Shown piece by piece: positions 13,159 through 16,940 of a stretch of 16,940 nucleotides of DNA. Position 1 is the stretch's first letter. Each line of letters begins with the position of its first letter. Both the position numbers and the translations under genes were made by a program. The notes under the pieces were generated by a model. It had not been told where the DNA came from, searched no databases, and was given only the letters and a program-made list of their open reading frames with translations. The DNA is from Oceanospirillales bacterium. GTDB lineage: Bacteria; Pseudomonadota; Gammaproteobacteria; Xanthomonadales; SZUA-36. The stretch lies in NCBI GenBank assembly GCA_003232965.1, contig QIKG01000255.1:1-16940 (forward strand), in the 5' to 3' direction.

Positions 13159-14034
13159 ATGCACACACCTTATCGTGGGCGCTTTGCCCCCTCACCCACC
13201 GGTGATTTACATTTAGGCTCCCTGCTGAGCGCAGTGGCATCCTATCTTCAAGCGCGCCGGCATAATGGCCAATGGTTGATACGAATCGAAGATATCGATC
13301 CCCCGCGTGAAATCCATGGCAGTGCCGCTGGTATTGTTAAAGATCTGCAAACACTTGGTCTACAGGCGGATGAAGCTGTCAGCTACCAGAGTAACAATAC
13401 AGCCGCCTACCGGCAGGCGGTTACACACCTACTGGTATCTGCTAAGGCCTTCCGCTGTAGCTGTTCCCGCAAGCAATTAAAAAATGCCCCCGTGTATCCC
13501 GGCAACTGTCGCAAATTACAGCTTGATGCCTGTGCTGTGAGGTTAAAGGTTGCCACCCGGCAACTAACGGTTATTGATCTGCTGCAGACAACCCGGGAGT
13601 ACGCGCTAGCCGAAAATATCGGTGATTTTATTATCTGGCGGGCCGATGATTTGCCAGCCTATCAGCTGGCGGTAGTTGTGGATGATGCAGCCATGGGTAT
13701 TACCGAAGTTGTACGCGGCTGTGACCTACAGGACTCGACCCCGCGGCAACTTTACCTGCAGGAGTGCCTTGGCCTGCCCCAACCCGACTATTTACACATC
13801 CCCCTGCTAACAGACAAGAACGGGCGCAAGCTGAGTAAGCGCGATAATGATGATCCCTTAAATCGGCTGCAACCACAGGCTGCAATCCGCCTAGCATTGC
13901 AACTGCTCGGGCAACAACCACCTTTAGAAATCAGTGATCTGGACAAGCTATGGGACTGGGCAATAGCGCATTGGCAGGTTCGTAATATTCCGCTGCAATT
14001 CCCGACTAGCTCTATCAGGGGATTGGGGTGCTGA
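13159..14034 (+). CDS. gluQ: Glutamyl-Q tRNA(Asp) synthetase
   Basis: A 291-residue paralogue of the GluRS catalytic domain without the anticodon-binding domain. The class I signature is HLGS (18-21) in GRFAPSPTGDLHLGS, and the second signature is KLSKR (224-228). Zinc ligands Cys100, Cys102, Tyr113 and Cys117 (CSCS... VYPGNC) match the E. coli enzyme. It activates glutamate without tRNA and attaches it to queuosine-34 of tRNA(Asp). It often lies beside dksA; here it follows the FimX-like gene instead, after 23 bases, so it may be co-transcribed with it. No clear ribosome site precedes the ATG. Confidence 0.96.
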   Translation: MHTPYRGRFAPSPTGDLHLGSLLSAVASYLQARRHNGQWLIRIEDIDPPREIHGSAAGIVKDLQTLGLQADEAVSYQSNNTAAYRQAVTHLLVSAKAFRCSCSRKQLKNAPVYPGNCRKLQLDACAVRLKVATRQLTVIDLLQTTREYALAENIGDFIIWRADDLPAYQLAVVVDDAAMGITEVVRGCDLQDSTPRQLYLQECLGLPQPDYLHIPLLTDKNGRKLSKRDNDDPLNRLQPQAAIRLALQLLGQQPPLEISDLDKLWDWAIAHWQVRNIPLQFPTSSIRGLGC

Positions 14035-14088
14035 TTATATTCTCTTTATATTCCTGGAAAAAAGGCTGATTGCGATTGAGAGTGGCGT

Positions 14089-14094
14089 TATACT
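14089..14094 (+). promoter_or_regulatory. Candidate -10 box for accA
   Basis: TATACT lies 28 bases before the accA start in the 88-base gap after gluQ. A TTGCGA upstream is only 13 bases away, so the -35 is uncertain. Confidence 0.3.
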
Positions 14095-14122
14095 TGGCAA
14101 ACAATAAATCATTGGTATTTTT

Positions 14123-15079
14123 ATGAATCCGAATTTCCTGGAATTTGAACAGCCCATTGCAGAGCTCGAAGCTAAAATCGAGGAGCTGCGCCATGTGGGC
14201 AGCGACAATGCCGTTGATCTAGAAAAAGAAATTCAGCGGCTGAAGATAAAAATGCAGCAAAAAATGGCGGGAATTTTTAAAAATCTAACGCCTTGGCAAA
14301 TGACCCAACTTTCCCGGCACCCGCAGCGACCTTATACACTGGACTATATCGAACACATTATTGATGACTTCCAGGAACTGCACGGTGACCGTGCCTTTGC
14401 CGACGACCACGCCATGGTTGGCGGATTGGGTAATTTTCGCGGCCAGCCGGTAATGATTCTGGGACAACAAAAAGGCCGTTCAACTCGCGAAAAGGTTCGT
14501 CGGAATTTTGGTATGGCTCGCCCTGAAGGCTATCGCAAAGCTCAGCGCTTAATGGAAATGGCTGCCCGTTTCAGCTTGCCGATACTGACTTTTATTGACA
14601 CCCCTGGTGCCTACCCCGGCATTGGTGCCGAAGAACGCGGCCAATCGGAAGCCATTGCCCGTAATCTTGCGGTTATGGCAACCCTGCCGATACCGATAAT
14701 TTGCACTGTCATCGGCGAAGGTGGCTCCGGTGGCGCACTGGCGATTGGGGTTGGCGACCGGGTTAATATGTTGGAATATTCTACCTACTCGGTTATTTCG
14801 CCGGAAGGCTGCGCATCAATCCTCTGGAAAGATGCAAAATATGCAGAAACCGCCGCTGAAGCACTCGGAATAACTTCCACCAGAGTGAAAGCACTGGGAC
14901 TGGTTGACCAGATTATTCCGGAACCTGAAGGTGGCGCGCACCGTAATCCACAGCAGGCGGCTGAAAATGTTGCCGATGTAATCGAGTCCCAACTACAAGA
15001 ACTCACCCTCTTAACTCGCTCTGTACTATTGGATGCACGCTATCAACGGCTGCTTAGTTACGGCAGTTACAGTGGCTAA
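14123..15079 (+). CDS. accA: Acetyl-CoA carboxylase carboxyltransferase subunit alpha
   Basis: A 318-residue protein, the normal length for AccA. It has the N-terminal helix NFLEFEQPIAELEAKIEELR, the RPYTLDYIEHIIDDFQELHGDR block and the carboxybiotin/CoA site glycine run GEGGSGG (198-204). With AccD it transfers CO2 from carboxybiotin on AccB to acetyl-CoA, the first step of fatty acid synthesis. No obvious Shine-Dalgarno sequence precedes the ATG. Its end overlaps the tilS reading frame, as in many gammaproteobacteria. Confidence 0.98.
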   Translation: MNPNFLEFEQPIAELEAKIEELRHVGSDNAVDLEKEIQRLKIKMQQKMAGIFKNLTPWQMTQLSRHPQRPYTLDYIEHIIDDFQELHGDRAFADDHAMVGGLGNFRGQPVMILGQQKGRSTREKVRRNFGMARPEGYRKAQRLMEMAARFSLPILTFIDTPGAYPGIGAEERGQSEAIARNLAVMATLPIPIICTVIGEGGSGGALAIGVGDRVNMLEYSTYSVISPEGCASILWKDAKYAETAAEALGITSTRVKALGLVDQIIPEPEGGAHRNPQQAAENVADVIESQLQELTLLTRSVLLDARYQRLLSYGSYSG

Positions 15080-16478
15080 AGCCGCCCCCTTTACTGCGGA
15101 GCACTTATACAGCTGGATCATCGACAAACAAGCTGGGCTGACTGATCAACAGCATTTTCAACGCGTATTACTTGCCTTTAGTGGTGGCTTAGACTCAACC
15201 GCACTGGTGCTTGCTGCCCGGGAAATACAAGAGCGGCTGAGTATCCCCCCCATGCTGGTGGTGCATGTGAATCACGGAATCCAGCCTGAGGCCGGGCATT
15301 GGGCTGAGCATTGCCGGAATCTCTGCCAACAACTGGATATGCCTTTTCAGCTGCTACAGGCGGAAGTCAGCGATGAGTGCCGCAAAGGCCTGGAAGCCCG
15401 CGCTCGCGAGGCGCGTTACACCGCATTTGAAAGTATCGCCAAAAACGGCGACTTGCTACTTACCGGCCAACATGCAGATGACCAGAGCGAAACCCTGCTA
15501 TTACATCTGCTACGCGGCAGTGGCGTGGAAGGCCTAGCTGCCATTCACCCCATTCGAACCTGGAGCAAGGGCTGGATTGGCCGTCCGTTACTGGGGGCAA
15601 GACGAGAACAATTGCTCGAGTATGTGACCGCCCAGGGATACCGCTGGAACGAAGATCCTTCAAACCAGGATCTCTCTGTACGGCGCAACTTCCTGCGGCA
15701 TAAAGTATTGCCTGTGTTAACCGAGACATGGCCACAGGCTGTATCAAGCCTTAACCAATCAGCTGAGCATTGTAATGATGCCATGGAAAATCTGGCCGAG
15801 CTCGCACAAATGGATATTCAACGCCTGCAGATATCCGCGCTAGACCGCCTACTACACAGGCTGTTACTTACGCCACTATTACAACTTCCTGTTCGTCGTC
15901 AGCGATTGATTTTGCGTAGCTGGATCCGTCAGCAAGGCCGTCAAACACCGGGCTCGAAGAAACTCAACAGCTTCCTACAACAGCTCGCCAGCACCAGCAA
16001 TGACAGCCGCTGCGAACTCCGTTGGCAAGGCCACCGCATGGCCAGTCACCGCCAGTACCTTTACCTCGATGCAGAAAAGCCAAGCCATAAGCCCGGTATT
16101 AAGTCAACTGATTGGCCCCAGCAAAGCGACTGGCATGGCAGCTTGTGCGTTAATAAACCGCTAGAGTTCAACTTCGATAACTACTCAATTTCAAGCCGTA
16201 CAGGCGGAGAAAGCATTAACCTAGCTACTCGCGGGGGGTCACACTCACTGAAAAAACTTTTTCAGGAATCCGGCATTCCGCCCTGGTTGCGTAGTAGTAT
16301 TCCGCTACTGTATCAGGGAAACAAACTGCTAGCAGTCGGAGATTTATGGCTGGATGAAAACTTCCAACAACAACTAAAGCAATCAGGAAGTATCCTCACT
16401 TGGGAACCTGCCAACAATCAGTGGGCCGCATTGCGAAATGCTATACTCAAGCTCTCAAAACCAATACAAGAATCTTAA
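15033..16478 (+). CDS. tilS: tRNA(Ile)-lysidine synthase
   Basis: A 481-residue protein if started at the ATG at 15033. The PP-loop ATP-binding motif is SGGLDS (50-55), followed by VVHVNHGIQ and LTGQHADDQSETLLL typical of the catalytic domain, a middle TilS domain, and the C-terminal domain with SLKKLFQESGIPPWLRSSIPLL. It converts C34 of the tRNA(Ile) CAU anticodon to lysidine so that it reads AUA. The start is uncertain: a GTG at 15072 gives a smaller overlap with accA (8 instead of 47 bases) and removes 13 residues with no homology to the family. Neither start has a clear ribosome site; coupling to accA translation is likely. Confidence 0.95.
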   Translation: MHAINGCLVTAVTVAKAAPFTAEHLYSWIIDKQAGLTDQQHFQRVLLAFSGGLDSTALVLAAREIQERLSIPPMLVVHVNHGIQPEAGHWAEHCRNLCQQLDMPFQLLQAEVSDECRKGLEARAREARYTAFESIAKNGDLLLTGQHADDQSETLLLHLLRGSGVEGLAAIHPIRTWSKGWIGRPLLGARREQLLEYVTAQGYRWNEDPSNQDLSVRRNFLRHKVLPVLTETWPQAVSSLNQSAEHCNDAMENLAELAQMDIQRLQISALDRLLHRLLLTPLLQLPVRRQRLILRSWIRQQGRQTPGSKKLNSFLQQLASTSNDSRCELRWQGHRMASHRQYLYLDAEKPSHKPGIKSTDWPQQSDWHGSLCVNKPLEFNFDNYSISSRTGGESINLATRGGSHSLKKLFQESGIPPWLRSSIPLLYQGNKLLAVGDLWLDENFQQQLKQSGSILTWEPANNQWAALRNAILKLSKPIQES

Positions 16479-16481
16479 AAA

Positions 16482-16721
16482 ATGACCAGCAAAAACGACA
16501 ATTCGGCAAAAGACTTTGAAACCAGCCTTGAGCAACTTGAAAAACTGGTACTGCAAATGGAATCCGGTGATTTAAGTCTGGATGAATCGCTGGCTCAGTT
16601 TCAACAGGGTGTTAAGTTAACCCGACACTGTCAGCAGTTATTAGAAAATGCCAAACAAAGCGTCGAAAAATTACTCGATGTGAATTCAGAAGACAGCGCC
16701 GTCGCATTTAGCGAAGAATAA
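16482..16721 (+). CDS. xseB: Exodeoxyribonuclease VII small subunit
   Basis: A 79-residue protein matching XseB in length and motifs: FETSLEQLEKLVLQMESGDLSLDESLAQFQQGVKL-type helices, broken here by the usual SGDLSL turn (residues 28-33). XseB binds several copies along XseA to form ExoVII, which degrades single-stranded DNA. It starts three bases after the tilS stop. The acidic tail (DVNSEDSAVAFSEE) is ordinary for the family. In most gammaproteobacteria ispA follows at once; here it does not begin within the window. Confidence 0.95.
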   Translation: MTSKNDNSAKDFETSLEQLEKLVLQMESGDLSLDESLAQFQQGVKLTRHCQQLLENAKQSVEKLLDVNSEDSAVAFSEE

Positions 16722-16837
16722 CTTAAGCACTGATGTAAACCCGCGCCAATAAAACCGCACAACTTCTAATTTCCCGGATTGCCAGCAAAACCGCAAGCCA
16801 AAGGCCTGTAAATTAAAGTATTCAATACAATCTATTT

Positions 16838-16873
16838 TTGACTATAGTTCACTAGTGTCCCGTTAACTATCAA
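16838..16873. repeat. Inverted repeat downstream of xseB
   Basis: ATAGTT (16844-16849) pairs with AACTAT (16865-16870), and flanking TTG (16838-16840) with CAA (16871-16873) outside a three-base bulge. The loop contains ACTAGT followed by GTCCCGTT. It may be a terminator remnant, operator or mobile-element end. No gene is seen from 16722 to 16940. Confidence 0.35.
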
Positions 16874-16900
16874 TAAAAAGGCCTGAAATCCCAAACAATT

Positions 16901-16909
16901 TGTTATAAT
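16901..16909 (+). promoter_or_regulatory. Extended -10 promoter pointing out of the window
   Basis: TGTTATAAT fits the extended -10 pattern TGnTATAAT exactly. No good -35 box stands 16-18 bases upstream, which extended -10 promoters can tolerate. The window ends 31 bases later, with AAGG as the start of a possible ribosome site, so a gene probably begins just beyond 16940. Confidence 0.55.
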
Positions 16910-16940
16910 GAATTCACCATAAACCATTGAACAAATAAGG

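Overview
This window looks like chromosomal DNA of a gammaproteobacterium, probably from the Pseudomonas/Oceanospirillales/Cellvibrionales side. Reasons: the accA-tilS-xseB run; an mtaD-ubiG-mupP run like that of Pseudomonas; EF-P with the modified lysine 34 facing the EpmB aminomutase gene; and a FimX-like protein with degenerate REC, GGDEF and EAL domains. Base composition is moderate (about half G+C by eye) in the housekeeping half and clearly A+T-richer in the first 3 kb. No rRNA, tRNA or CRISPR array was seen.

Region 1 (1-1868) is accessory. It starts inside a repetitive gene: eleven 27-bp units encode a Gly/Asp-rich nonapeptide, followed by a two-cysteine C-terminal tail and an intrinsic terminator. 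About 1.3 kb without a convincing gene follows, filled with palindromes: two copies of a 78-bp direct repeat, five units of an 87-bp tandem repeat, and a chain of strong hairpins. Nine hairpins from both repeat types share an invariant CATCC[A/C/T]TG core while their stems differ and stay self-complementary.

Region 2 (1545-3002) is an orphan GcvA-type LysR regulator flanked by direct copies of a 148/176-bp non-coding repeat.

Region 3 (3019-6063) holds small genes in mixed orientation: a HIT-family hydrolase, divergent from an AraC-HTH/O6-alkylguanine-DNA alkyltransferase fusion; an exported tyrosine-phosphatase-like protein overlapping the end of that fusion gene; a short-chain dehydrogenase homologue lacking its catalytic serine; and an FmdB-type zinc ribbon protein.

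Region 4 (6113-9832, minus strand) is a tightly packed cluster read in the order efp, mtaD, ubiG, mupP, GFA-family gene. It joins translation elongation, methylthioadenosine/S-adenosylhomocysteine salvage, ubiquinone methylation and muropeptide recycling. Divergent from efp, epmB encodes the enzyme that supplies beta-lysine for EF-P.

Region 5 (11084-16721, plus strand) carries the FimX-like c-di-GMP receptor, gluQ, accA, tilS and xseB. The ispA gene that normally follows xseB does not start within the remaining 219 bases. These instead hold a palindromic stretch and a strong extended -10 promoter pointing out of the window, possibly the end of an insertion element.
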